Shown: positions 37,090 to 49,205 of the stretch, piece by piece
Layout: each line of letters starts with the position of its first letter
Numbering within the stretch: position 1 is the first letter of the stretch
Source: Toxoplasma gondii ME49
Lineage: Eukaryota > Apicomplexa > Conoidasida > Eucoccidiorida > Sarcocystidae
NCBI RefSeq assembly: GCF_000006565.2
Contig: NC_031475.1
Span: forward strand, 4,044,522-4,108,521
Direction of reading: 5' to 3'
DNA length: 64,000 nucleotides
Position numbers and translations under genes: made by a program
Notes under the pieces: model-generated
What the model saw: only the letters and a program-made list of their open reading frames with translations
What the model was told of the DNA's origin: nothing
The model's database searches: none

Positions 37090-39250
37090 ATGTTTCAGCT
37101 TCGACTCTCCGTGTTTCTTCTCTTGGTTCTCTCAGGTACGTGCTTGCTAGCGCGCCGATGGCATTTGTCGACTCTGCGTTCTCATTGCTGACCAAGTGTC
37201 GCGGTTGCTACCTCTCGCGCGACTTTACAAGTATTTCAGTTCTGCGTATTTAGATGTCTTTGCTGGTGGCCGTATGAGCAGGCTAGTAGGCAACATTCCG
37301 GCGAACACTCGCTCTTTGTTGCCGCAAAGGTTTCCGGTTAGAGGGACGGAGTCGCTTCGTCCGGCCAACTCTCACCTTTTATCCTCTGTTTAATTTGTGG
37401 CCGTGCTTTTCTGTCAAGCTCTTTTGTCTGCCACTTCTCACGGTGTGCCCGGAAGTATATTTAACAGAGAGATCCTGGTAGTCACGGAGCAAGCCGTCGT
37501 ACCAACGGACTCTTTAGACTGAGTAGCCAAGAGGTGAAGACCGTTCAAGGATCATGTCCCCCCTTCTGGCTGCAAGTTGATTTCTGCACAAATGATCCGC
37601 AGTCCATAACTGTGGCACTTCAGCTGAACAGGCACCTTCCGCTATCTAGGACGTCAGGCGTTGCGCATCTTGCTGTTGTTCTCGTGACTGTTGTGCAGCA
37701 ACAACATCCCTCTGCCCGAGCGCGTGCGTCCACGGTGCAGAATCACCCACAATGGAGGAGAAAGTAAAGGTTAGTCCACTTTCCCGTTAAAAAACCTGCA
37801 CCGGCTGACACCTGCAGAAATGCAGCGGTCGTGTTTTTCCAGCCGGTGTGTACATGCTGCTCAAATCTGATATTCAGTCTGGCAGTTTCCGAGTGTTAGT
37901 TGGTGCGGAACAAAGGGATTCTTCTTGGCCTGGCGCCTGCTGAGGAACTGGACGAACGCTTCTCACGCCTCGCACATGGTCTTTTTTCGTGACAACAGCG
38001 CTAACGAATCGCCGGTGAAATCACCAAACAGGGTTCAGATGAGCGAGTGGCTGTCCAGTAGGCGAACCCAGCAAAAAACTGCGGTGGCGCCTTGTACAGA
38101 AATGAACGTTGTCGGTGTCCATGGCACCGATCTGAGCCGTTTCAGCTACCGTGGAAAGCGTTTTTTCTCTACCTATCTTTCGAGCGTCTGTGGTTTTTTC
38201 GCTTATCGATGGAACTGTGGTGGAAACGTCATCCTGTGTTTTTTCAGACCGTGACATTCACGGATCCACCGCACGACAAGGTTTACACGACAACAGTTAA
38301 CGTGTCTTCGATTCCGGCCCACCTGAAATTGCTCATCGAATCGTCTGCGGGCTCCGGAGGCTACGCGTTCATGGCCCATGATGTTCTGAAGGGGATTAAC
38401 AGGCAGCCGAGTTTGGAATTAGAGCCGCTAGCCGAGGACGAAATGCGAGAGCGGCTGCAACGCTCCGTCTCCAAGCATGGCGTTACTGTGGGCAAGCCTG
38501 CTATTGAGCGTAAGCAGAGGATTCATACAGAAAGAAAGTCTCAAAGATTTAGATCGCTGACCGATGTGTACATACAGCGGCGGATAGGGCTCTGTGGAGA
38601 CGAAACAGACGAATTCCTCCATATTGTGCGGCCGTGTTTACATTCAGTCTTTTGGGCAGGGTGTGACTTGCTCCCAGACCTCAGGAGACGCGCGAATAAA
38701 CACCAAGGGTTAGCATCCAGCTGCTCTTTCGCGTAAAAGAGTCGCAGTGGTTTCCGGGACTTGAGTTCTTCTGTCGATGAACCAGTAACCGGCTTTCAGC
38801 AATAGACGATCTGTAGAGAGTGACTTCTGGAGCACTTGTTTGGCGTATTTCGCTGTCTTCGAGGCTAAGGATGTATCTGTCGAGAGACCTTTTCTGGCGT
38901 TTCTCTCAGGCATTTTTATGAGGGGATTCTGTCGCTCCCGCCTGTAACATTTTTGCCATTCTCAGGAGTCCCGACACGAACAGGGCGCCCATCTCACACT
39001 TGATTTGTAACCCAGCTAGTGTCTTCGCGGAGTGCGTCGCTGCATTGTTGGACATGGAATGTTTCCTCCAATATATTTTATTTTTGTCTGCACAGATATG
39101 AAGAACATGCCCGGAGCCCCGCAGACCTACGCCGCCCCTGTGGAGGTGACGCAAGTTGGCGATTACACTGTCATTGTTAGCAGCGTGCGGCCGTGGGCGC
39201 CCCGCGACGCTGCAGGGTATTACGTGGTCCATATTCATGCAACGGACTAG
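37090..39250 (+). CDS. Small secreted protein with signal peptide, beta-rich C-terminal domain, function unknown
   Basis: Exon 1 (37090-37135) encodes a clean signal peptide, MFQLRLSVFLLLVLS, ending in phase 1 before GTACGT. The last two exons are firm and join in phase: 38248-38509 and 39096-39250 (TAG stop), with acceptors TTTTTTCAG and TTTTTGTCTGCACAG. Their translation contains TVTFTDPPHDKVYTTTVNVS and PVEVTQVGDYTVIVSSVRPW, then a final AGYYVVHIHATD: alternating hydrophobic strands like a small beta-sandwich. Exon 2 begins near 37532 in the right phase (EVKTVQGSCPPFWLQVDFCT), but I could not find a donor that reaches exon 3 in phase 0; an extra exon near 38031 is possible. The end is abrupt, with no membrane anchor or GPI signal, so I infer export through the secretory pathway, perhaps to dense granules or the vacuole space. 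A weak likeness to bacterial pre-peptidase C-terminal domains is only an impression. Two copies of a dispersed repeat flank the gene. Confidence 0.65.
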
Positions 39251-40041
39251 AAGAACGTTTCGGCGCATGCGTTGATAGATACAGACGTCAACGCAACTCT
39301 GTACGTCTACGTGTAGCTTTTTTATTGCTACACAAATGCATATGTCTGTCCACGTGCATTCGGGTATAGGGTCTTCTTCCGTCATGTTGATTGTTGGTGT
39401 TCGTGCCCCCTGTGCTTGTTTTCGAAAGGATGTTTGGATATGGGGCTTCGCTTTTTTTTGCCTGTTGTCCCCTCACTGAAGTGGGTGGGCCTCTTAGGGT
39501 GAACGAAGTTGTTCACAGGGGCTCTTTAGGGAAAAAGCAAAGACTTGGCAACCGCCTCACAGGGAACTCTTGCGCTATCGCACTGTACGCGACGATGTGA
39601 CTAAACCTGGAAATCCGGAAACCGCTCGTGTGTCGGATTACACATTGTCGGCGCTGGTCTTTTGGAAGTGACTGTCGAACTCTAGGAGCACTTGACATCG
39701 TACCAGAATGGTCTTTTCTAGCAGATGATGCGACAATAGAAAGTACTTCGTTCCCGAGCAGGTGGTTCGTTAGTATTCATGCCACCAACCTTCCAATCAA
39801 AAGGCGTAGTCAAGATAATAACAACTGTAGAAAAAGAGCAAGCTTAATTGCTTTTTAATACACCAAATAGAATCCAGGTAATATGGGACTTTTCTTGGCA
39901 TGACGGAGGTGAGTGAGAAAAGGAAAAGTTGCGACAAGAAATCCTCGCAGAGTAGTGACAAATCCATGGTACGTCGCTGTAACTTCCGTTGTACGGGTGC
40001 GGGCGTAGGAGGCGTAGCTTCAACCCGATAGCGCCCGTTTG

Positions 40042-40308
40042 TCATCGCCCCTTCCGCGGCTCTTCAAAGAAATGTCGTTTAAACATGCATGCGTATTTCC
40101 TGTGGTGATGTTTTCGTTGGATACTAGATACCTGTCGGATGTCGACTCCAGCAGTACTGCCTGGTAGTGCACAGTTCCGTATGACAGAACCTAGAAAGGC
40201 CGTAGCGCGGTTCTTTTCAAAAAAAGCCTTGCGTAGTTCTTCTGGTAAAATGGATGCTACAGTCCGATTCGTAAAAAACAATTTTTGTTGCTTCGAGTTG
40301 GGTGTCAT
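40042..40308 (-). other. Short ATG-initiated protein-like frame, possible first exon or gene remnant
   Basis: The minus-strand frame starts at ATG 40308 and reads MTPNSKQQKLFFTNRTVASI, then ILPEELRKAFFEKNRATAFL and SVIRNCALPGSTAGVDIRQ. It could stop at a donor-like GTATCT near 40132, which would make this a first exon. Composition resembles an ordinary globular protein, unlike the random frames around it. No continuing exon or family was found. Confidence 0.25.
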
Positions 40309-41103
40309 TGTGGGTCACTCACAGCCACACCAATACAGCAGGCGTTTGAAGATTTTGGAACCGTTAGTAAAAGAGTTTGTTGTGGTATTGTACGTGGCTC
40401 TTTCTATTTCGCTCATTCGACGCGGGAACGATGGCCAATATCTCTGTCCAGGATTTTCATCCAGTCCCCTCAGGCAACTTTTCCCCACGCGTGGGTTTGC
40501 GGAACGTGGCATTGTTGTGTGTCCTCCCGGAGAACTACTTTTCCTCATCTGCTCGGTTGTAAAGGTTGCCACATATCCTACAGAGCTGTCTCTCTACATG
40601 GTGACGAAGTTGCAACGAAGGGCGAGGCGAAACCGCCTGAGAAGCAAAGCTGCATACCATGTTTCATGCCGCACCAGAGATTACTGAGCAAAGGATGGAA
40701 AATAACGCTTAGCAAAGCGACCGTAATGTTCCTGTCGTATTTCATGCACGCTCGAATGACACGCTTAACGAACAGTACGCGCACCTTCTCCACAGCGCCA
40801 GGGCTCTTTCTTTGTTTTGACGACCAGCTTGCAACGTGACGAGCAGGACGAGGCGCTTCAGCATCTAGCTGAGGCAAAGGGAGCAGAATACTGCAACCAT
40901 TTACCGCCTCTGACCGCCGTCCTGCAGTAAACATTTCGCGTTTCTTTCAGATGGCGCGTGTGGCTCAGTACGCACCCCAGTGCAGCCGGGCGGGTACATC
41001 ACGGGAACACATGTCGCCAGTTTCAATCCTCACTTCGGTTGCTGTCAGAGTTCCAACCTAATTTATACACCCGTCATTGCGGGTTCCTATCACAATAGAT
41101 TGA

Positions 41104-41238
41104 TGCAACCGTGTTATTGTAGCGCACACATTACCCGTACACGAGGGAGTTGTTCCCAAACAACCAGATCGTGTTGGCAAAGTCAACTAATCACGTTTTA
41201 TAAATACAATCATTGAAAGCTCGTTTGATTTCCATGAA
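41104..41238 (+). repeat. Dispersed repeat, copy B
   Basis: Direct-orientation partner of 35845-35978, about 5.26 kb away, starting near GCAACCGTGTTATTGTAGC and ending just after CATTGAAAGCTCGTTTG. It lies downstream of the small secreted-protein gene. Confidence 0.7.
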
Positions 41239-43022
41239 CAAAGTAAAAGTGTCTGCCGACTAGCGTCCAACTGTATCTGCATGCTCGACGAAAAGCAACA
41301 AAACCACGTGCCACGAAAGAGCCGCGTCGCTCTGACCCCTACCGAATTCAGCTGTTTTCACCTTCAAAGGCGAACGCGAGTGAACAGTAGTCCGTAATAT
41401 TGGAGTCTTTTGTTGGGGGAGAAACTGGCGAGGAGATTTGAAGGTACGCGACTTCGACTGTAAGGAGGCTGATGTTTTAAGGTTCTAAGGGAACAGCTTT
41501 CTCGCACATCCGCGCGTCTCACGAGCTGGACGGCGACGCGGACGAGGCTTCTCTGTCTTGAATGTTTTTCGCTGCGAGGTTCTTCCACGCGGAAAGTTTC
41601 TTCACACTATGCTTGTGATGGATGAAGTGAAAGAAAGAACACAGAGTTCCGCGTCGATGACACGGAGAAATCGATCGTCTCGCAGGCTGCCCGACACCGC
41701 GCATGCGCTAGTTGACCCCGTCCGCTGTCTGCAATGGACGGAGAAAAACAACCTGTCGTTGTCACCCCCGATGATCGCAAGGACTTGCTAAGAAGTGCAC
41801 CGGAAAAGTCATTCGTGCTTTTCTGCTGATCTCTCTTCTCTTCACACTCTCCTTTCTCCGATTTTCGGGTGTCTAGTGCCCGACGTTCGCCAGGCAGCTC
41901 GTCGAGCTGTTCTCCGGCAGCGGTTGTGTTGGCACATATTGAGAGACGTTTACTGCACATTCTGGAGCCGACGGGTTCCCTCCATGAAAGCCGCCCTCCT
42001 TGGGTCTCACAGCAAATCCTGTAAAACCGCGTAAGAGAGAAGAGAGCTTTTCGTTGGTAGCTGCCGATACTCTGCCCAATGTGGACACTGCAACGATTTG
42101 TGCGCCATTGAATTAGGGGCTGGTTTCTTTCGTGCCGACCCTGTATTTCGTGTTTTTATTTCCAAAGCACTTTCACATACACTTGGCTGAACGCCACCTT
42201 TCGTTTTCTAGGTCCATTTCACTCTTGCCAGTGTTGGCTGTAAACCGATAGGCGCTGCAGATTTTCGCTTGTGCACTTGTTCCGCGTTTGTTTTTCCGAT
42301 GCCGAAGGCAAGCGAGTCACTTTTGAAGCAAGGCTCCTAGACTTTATGTCCAATCTCTCGTTATTCTTCTCGACCGAGAGACCCATTTTCCACCTCCAGC
42401 CGTGACCGCCGACAGTGGCGAAGTCGGGCCGAGAGACTGTGTATAGGGGGCAAAGCTGCATTCAGGAAGAGGTCGCTTTCCTCACCCAACTTCGCATGCA
42501 TTCTTTTTTGCTTTCCTTCTTTTTGTGGCTGTTCAACAGCGCCTCCGCATGGTTTCCCTCCGCAGTATATGAACTCTTTGTTTGCTGAGGGCCGAGCCTG
42601 CGCCCATCGGAATCCGGCTCTGAGTCGGTTTCAGGTTTTCCACGTCCCCCCCGCAAGTGCCTAACCTCACTGGAGTGCATCGTCCCGGATGGCTTGTCTT
42701 CCTTCGTGACAATTGTTTGCATACACGCCGCGCATGTATGGATGTTGTCAGGGCCGCGGTATGTACAGGAACATTCAGGTACATGCGTGGCGTCGTAGCA
42801 GGGATGTAGAAATGTCACCGCGCTTCCACACAGCGGCAGGGGATCGCGTCCAAGCGTCAGGAAGAGGAAGTTTCTCCCCTGATTCCTGTGCATGCAGGAA
42901 TTGTGGGAGGGAGGGAAAATGTCGAGTTCTGCATCGAGCCATGGTGGCGAACGTCCTAGGATCCACTTTCTCTCCACACTGAGCTTTGAACGCGACTTCT
43001 CGGCACAAGTTTTACCAGTGAA

Positions 43023-46000
43023 ATGTGGTCTCTGCTTGGGTTCTCGGAGGAGAACCCTCCGGAAGAGTCGCAAGACGCAACGGCAGCCAGCCCCCCGACG
43101 CCCTCCCACCAAGATGTCCCTGCCTCGCCTTCTGCCACTGAGGGAAAGGAAGTAGCAGGAGTGGCCAGTTCAGCATCTCCGGAGACGGTAAGCCCCTTGG
43201 TGAGTCGCGGGATATTCTTCGTCTCGTGAATCTCTGCACGAGAGCAACGGAAACAAGCAGTCTTTTCCTGTGCCTCATGAATTGCCTGTCGTCTTCTCTC
43301 TTCTTTCCTCGTGCACTGGCCTTCTTCGTGGATGAGTCGAGACGATGGGGGGAAGCGAGGTTGAACCACTGCTGTGCTGTGTGTTAAACTCTTTCGGTTT
43401 CGACGAGAAACAGGGCCTATGGCACGATCGAACAGACGGGAGGAACACTGGAGAACCAGCGCTTTTCCGTGGAGGGAACGCCTTTCTCATTTCGTTCGTC
43501 TCCAACTCCAGTCTCTGCTTACGGCACCGCATGTTCCCATACGTCACGCGATCCTGCAAGTCTGTTTTTCGCATGTGTGTCACTTCTCGGATCGCTTCTT
43601 CAGAAGGCCGATGCCCCTTCAGACTCGCCACCCGCGACGCCTACCTCTGGCGGCGGCTTTTGGTCGTTCTGGGGCGCGTCGACGCCCGCGGAGCCGGAGC
43701 CAGCCGCCACGACTCCTGTCTCCTCGACCGCCGCCGCTGTGGAGACGCCGGACTCTGGGATCTCGGAGACACCCGGTCCGAGTGGGGTTTCATCGAGCGC
43801 TGCAGAGTCGGGCGGCGACGAGAAGCAGAAGAAGAAAAAGAAGAAGGAGAGCGGGAAGGGGGACGAGGCAGTGGCTGAGAAAAAGAAGAAGAAGAAGGAG
43901 AGCGAGAAGGGAGGCGAGATGGTGGCCGAAAAGAAGAAAGGGGAGAGCGAGGAGAGGTCGTCGAAGCTCGTATCAGGCAGCGACGTCGAGGCCTTTCGTG
44001 CGCGCCTCGAGCAAATAGAGCTGCAGAAGAAAGCCAAGGAAGAGGCGAAGGTGAAGAGGAAGGAAGACGAGAAGAAGCAGAAGGAGGAAAAGCGGGAGCA
44101 GAGGGGGCGCGAGCGCGAGGAAAGGGAGAAGAAGAAGCAGGAGAAAGAAGCGGCGAGAATCGCGGAACTAAAGAGACTGGAGGAAGAGCTGAAGAGAACG
44201 CAGGAGCTGGCAGAGGAGCTTGAGAAGCAGAATGAAGAAAGGAAAAACAAAAGAAAGGGCGATCGCGGAGAGAGCAGCTCCCGCGGGTCCTCGTCGTCTC
44301 CGTCCTCAGGGCGCAGTCGCCGCGAGGCGTCGGAAGAGCGACGCAAGGCCCGGGAGGAGCGAGAGAAGAGGCGCCGAGAAGAACAAGCGGGACTGGAGGA
44401 ACTCCTCGAGGCTACAGAGCGCGAGCTGACAGAAACCGCACGCAGTTTGCAGGAGTCGATCGATCGCCAGAGAGAAGAACGCGAAGAATTGGAGAGGCGG
44501 CGCCAAGCGCAAGTCGAACGAGAGATGGAAATCCGCCAGCTCGCTGAAGAGGCAACCAGAGCGCTCGAGGCTCAGCAGCAGGCCGCCCGTGCAGCTGCCG
44601 CGCCTGCCCCTCCCGGAGCTTCGAAGGGACAGCCTCCCGCTCCCCCCCTTGTGTCTCCAGCAGATGTGAAAGCTCGAAATTTCATGGTGGCGCTGCTGAA
44701 GCGCGACGGGGGTCCGTCGTTGCCGCCTCCAGAGCTCGAGCAGCGGCGTCTGGCCGAGCCTGCGCGTGGAGAGACATCCGGCGCGAAGGCAGAAGACAGG
44801 CAGGCTCCAGAGCTGAGTCGGAAGGGCGCCGCTGCGCCGACGGCTGGACGGGTGCTTGCGGAGACAGAGGTCACGGAGGGAGACGAAAGCATGCTAAGAC
44901 CCTGTAAGACAAGATGCTGTGGGCAGTGGAGAAACGGGGGCGGTGAACGCATTGGAAAGAACTTGGAACTTCGACGCACGAAACGGAGGCGAGAAAGGCG
45001 GATAAAATGCTGTCAGGGGCATATCCTCGTGGTAGTAGATGCACGCCCCCCAGAGGAGTGAGACCGCTTCCTATAGTCGCTTCGGAATTTAGAAAGAGAA
45101 AGTTCGGGGGACCTCTACCGTGTTGCTAGGGAGACCGTTGAAAATTTTAACGTTTTGACAAAGTCGGCATTCGTCGAGAGAGAGAATGACATGATGTCGC
45201 GTCCGCGCTCGTGGTGCACATCTGCAGAGATATTGAGATCCCACCATATCGACAACTTCAAGCATCTGACGAATGCTTCTTTGGATCGTTCTCTGCTTCT
45301 GTGTGCCTCTGTCTTTGTCTGCCAAACTTCTCGACTTCCCGACGCTGTGTGTCCATCCCCTCTCGCTCTCTCGTATCCGAGCTTCGGCTCTCTGTCTATT
45401 CGTTCCTTTTCCTTTTCTCTTTGTCCTGGCCCTTCTCGCTTCCGATTGCCTTCCTGCCTCTCTTCTGCCGGAGGTTCACAAGCAGTATTAGCTGCATGTA
45501 ACCGGCGACAAGACATCACGGTCGTTCTCTTCTGTCTGTCTTTCACAGTTCTGGCGAAGAGAGGAGACAGCGTGGGCGACGAGTATCAGGAGGCGCAGTA
45601 CACTCAGCAGCATGTGATTTTCCGAGGTCCCGCCTTCCGAGCCTTCCACGAACTAGTCAACGCGACGAAGGAGATCAATCACCTCAAGGAGCAGGTGGAG
45701 GCGGCGAGCAGAGATGAGGAGGAGATCACCACGCTGCGAGAGCGCCTGCAGACTTTGTTAGACAAAGAGACGAAGAACTCGGAATCGCACCTTGAGAGAG
45801 CTTGCGCGATACGGCAAGCACTCAACTCTATTAGTATGTAGGTTCGACGGGAGAGAAGCCACTGAAGTCCCCAAGCTTCGTTTTTGCTTCGTTTTCCTAC
45901 ACCGGGGCTCAATCAGAACCTCTGACACGGTCTTGCAGGGTGCTGGGTTGTCTCACTTTCTGCCTCGTTCGTCTTCTATTCCACCGTGTTTCCTTCTTCT

Positions 46001-49000
46001 CCGCGCCTCGACTCTTCTCAGGTTCCTTTCTTGCTTTGTCCCTCCCCTCCTCTTCATTCCTCCACCTCCAGTATGGTTGTCTCGAATTCTGGCTCCCGCT
46101 CTCACTTCCTGTTTTTTGTGTCTCACCTCGCTTGTCTCCTCGCCTCGCTTGTCTCCTCGGCTGTCCACTTGATTTGCGCGGGCCCCGTGTGAGGCTGTCG
46201 CCTGTCTGTTTTCAGCGTTTTCAGAGCTGCCCAGCGTCGCCTGAAGACGCTGTTTTTCACCAAACTGAACGCGGCGGCAGGTGCAGCGATGCCTCGGGCT
46301 GTCGGGACTTCTGCGGCACTGAGGGCGATATTGGGAGGCGATTCCAAGGTGACACGTCTTGGCTTCGGCCTTCTCCGAGAAGTTGTTCTGCGTCATCTTC
46401 GACAGGCGTGGAACCAGTGGACTCGCTATGTGAAGCCGAGAGACGCCCCACCTGGGAGAGGAGCTGGAACTGGAATAGGCACGCGTAGGCGAGAAAACGA
46501 GAGAATCAGACACGCCGCCAGAGCGCCGCGCCCAGCTTCGAGTCGACGAACGCGCTTCGTCTCCGCTTTCCGTGAAGTGACACGAGACACACTGCAGCGC
46601 ATCTGCAAACCCAGTTATCACAGCTCTCGGGCTTCATATATCGATCTTTTCATACAGAAAGACGCATACACACGTAAATGCGTATCGTATTTGAGTGTGT
46701 GCATGTGTATATCTATATATGTATACGTGTGTGTCACTGGATCTCGGCATTCGTATATATGCATATACACAAAAAGAAAGACTTTCCCTGGCGTGCTGTC
46801 AAATATGATTGTTTCGCTTAGCGCTCTTGGGTGGTCAGTCTATGATTTTTGCCTGGTCTGCACTCTTCAGAAGACTCCGAAACGAAGTCAGCATCGCGCA
46901 GAAACCTATCAGGAAATCCGTGGCATTGAACGCAAGAAGCGTTGCGCTGACAATGGCCCCTTGTGGCCATGAATGGGTGCTTTCTTTCGTCGCTGCGTGC
47001 ATGCCGGGAAGTCCATTTTCCCTAGGATTTCTCATTTCTGAGACCCAGAAGTATGATCTGGAAGCGTGTTCGCCGTCACGTGATGCTTTTGCGAGTCTTT
47101 GTCCTGTCCCACAGTGGAAGACGAGAAAGCCACAGCAGCGATCATGGCTTTGCGAGAGGTAGAGGATGAGGCGGAGGCCCTCAAAAAATATAACGAAGAA
47201 GAAAAGCGGAAGCTCGCCGAGGTAGCCTCACGTCTCGAGCGTTGGCGGCGACAACTTGTAGCCGCGCATGACGCAGTTATTCACTTACGGGAGAATGAGA
47301 CTAAGGTAAGCCCCGAGGAAAAGGCACGTGAATTCTGTGCCTTCCCTCTGTCCCTTTTAAATAGGGGAGTTTTGTGTTATGGAGAACCTAAGTCATTTGT
47401 GCTTCAAGGAAGCCTAGATAGCGGCTTTCCCCGAGGCGGTCGGTAAGAAACAGTTGCATCCTTATGTCGATTCATGTGTCTCATGTGACCTTGCTTTCAC
47501 CTGATTGAGGGATAAATTCTTGGGAGTTCGAAGCCAGAAGACCCAATGAGTCGTGCGTGGTTAGTGCGTTTTGAGTGCGGACCAAGAACATAACCTATCA
47601 CATGGTTAGGGATGTGTGGAGGGTGTCTCAGGAGCTTCTTCCCGACGTTGTGGTGGAAGCGTGCACCCAGCTTTATTACGAATTTGACTTTACAATTGTA
47701 CGTGAGTAGTCGTGTCCTTGTGTCGCGAGTAACACAAAAACCTGTCTGTACGCACCGATCTTTCACCAGTGCCTATTGGCTGTCCTCGCGACAGCACATC
47801 CATAGGAAGTGGCGTTCGTTTTTCTCATGGGAGGACTCGGTGTACGTGAGTAGTCGTGTCCTTGTGTCGCGAGTAACACAAAAACCTGTCTGTACGCACC
47901 GATCTTTCACCAGTGCCTATTGGCTGTCCTCGCGACAGCACATCCATAGGAAGTGGCGTTCGTTTTTCTCATGGGAGGACTCGGACATTCCTCCCACACA
48001 AGAAAGACTATCGTTCGCTTTGCGTCTTTCGAAGAACATGTGCCTACTTTCTCTGTGTGGTGTATCAGCGTTGCAAGAGCGGGGTAAGAGAAAAGGAACG
48101 AGGCGACCGTAGAAGGCCTCGGACATCCTCTACGCTGGACTCTGCAGAAGACGATGCTCAGGCACCGGACGTGCTAACGCGTCTCAATGCTCTTGTCCAC
48201 ACTGAAATGCACCGTCTCGGATTGCGGTTCGAGAACCCGCGGGCTGGTTTCGGTGGTGACTCGACTCCGCATTTGGAAACGCGGAATCGTGATCCTTTTC
48301 GCCGTATACCACGTTCATTTCAAACGGAGAATATAGGCCACTTGCGGCTCTTGCACGGCGACGCGAATGGGAGTTTCCCAGAAGATCGTCTTTCCTCGTT
48401 CCTTGAGTCGAGGACTTCGGATAACGGGTCAGTTCGCTCTGCGCGAGGACGTGGTGTGCGCCGCAGGCGTTCTTTGGATGAAAATGGGAACAAAGCTCTG
48501 TCGGGAACGGAGTCGGATACTTCTAGTGTATCGGAGAGCATATCCAGTGGACGCAGTTCCTCGACTTCGAGCGAAGGCAGTGGGGCACTTTCCTCATCGG
48601 AGAAACGTCGGGCTTCTAGCCGGATGTCTGGAGAGAATCCCAGCCGCAGAAACAACACGGTAGACGAGGGGGGGCGGAGGAAGAAAAACTTCGATAAGGC
48701 ATGCGAAGATGCGGAGATCATGCACGATTTGGCACCAGCGACCAGAGGTCAGCCGTCAAAATCTGGAGACCAAGCAAGCAGTCAGGTGAGCGTGGTGAAA
48801 GGAACCCTTCCAGCGAGCCGCATAGTGAAAACGAGACCGAAACCACCGCCTCCACCTGGTGCTTCGGAGCCTGCAACCTTTGTAGGTGGGCAGCAGAGAA
48901 AACTTCAGCCAGCCAGTGGCACGGAGACGTCTCAGGACGATCTTGAATCAGCCCCTTCCACACGTAGCTCATGTTCCGGGAAAGGACCCAAAGGAACCGG

Positions 49001-49205
49001 TGCACCAACCGGGTCAACCGTTATTTACGCAGATGCGCACCACACACAAGCATCGGCAAAAGCGAAGAACGCCGTTCAGGCAAAAGTCAAAATGGAACGA
49101 GACAGACAACGAACCGCCACTATAGTGGTCGGCGCCGGTCCGCCAATTTTGGCACCGAAGTCCCTCGTGAACGGGCCGAAAAGTGGACCAAAACCGAAGC
49201 AATAG
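43023..49205 (+). CDS. Lysine-rich coiled-coil protein, function unknown
   Basis: Six exons join in phase: 43023-43187, 43604-44903, 45549-45833, 46227-46484, 47115-47305 and 48069-49205, giving about 1111 residues. After a short Pro/Ser-rich start (MWSLLGFSEENPPEESQ), a W-containing patch GGGFWSFWGAST leads into two Lys-rich repeats (about residues 129-170). A long, highly charged Glu/Lys/Arg coiled coil follows to about residue 440, then a second helical segment in exon 3 (FHELVNATKEINHLKEQVEA) and a third in exon 5 (KYNEEEKRKLAEVASRLERW). Exon 4 includes LREVVLRHLRQAWNQWTRYV, reminiscent of the aromatic-Trp spacing in centrosomal SFI1-type repeats. The C-terminal 380 residues are Ser/Arg-rich and probably disordered, with a poly-proline run. 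Alternatives are an exon 1 donor at 43199 (also in phase) and an earlier exon 4 donor at 46348, which fails the phase of exon 5. A structural or centrosome/cytoskeleton role is inference only. Confidence 0.75.
43826..43950 (+). repeat. AAGAAG-rich repeat encoding two Lys-rich units
   Basis: Two and a half tandem copies of a unit of about 20 codons, each a run of lysines followed by an acidic tail (ESGKGDEAVAE, then ESEKGGEMVAE). It opens the main coiled coil of the host gene. Confidence 0.75.
47697..47984 (+). repeat. Perfect 144-bp tandem duplication in an intron
   Basis: Bases 47697-47840 and 47841-47984 are identical as far as I can compare by eye (units start TGTACGTGAGTAGTCG and end GAGGACTCGG). 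They lie in the intron between exons 5 and 6 of the coiled-coil gene. The period is a multiple of three, so one frame stays open through both copies, but a stop-containing context and the splice phases argue against coding use. Confidence 0.95.

Larger units (their letters stand above)
39251..43022. other. Gene-poor gap with a dispersed repeat and one protein-like minus-strand frame
   Basis: This holds the second copy of the dispersed repeat (41104-41238), a protein-like minus-strand ATG frame at 40042-40308, and a 182-codon plus frame (40139-40687) that overlaps it and looks less natural. From 41.4 to 43.0 kb I see only short frames, and presumably the promoter of the coiled-coil gene. Confidence 0.35.

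Noticed and set aside
40139..40687. Plus-strand ATG frame of 182 codons
   Set aside because: It overlaps the more natural-looking minus-strand frame, has no domain and no splice support.
47612..48112. Frame running through both copies of the 144-bp duplication
   Set aside because: The phase-consistent splice sites at 47305 and 48069 place this region in an intron; the frame stays open only because the repeat length is a multiple of three.
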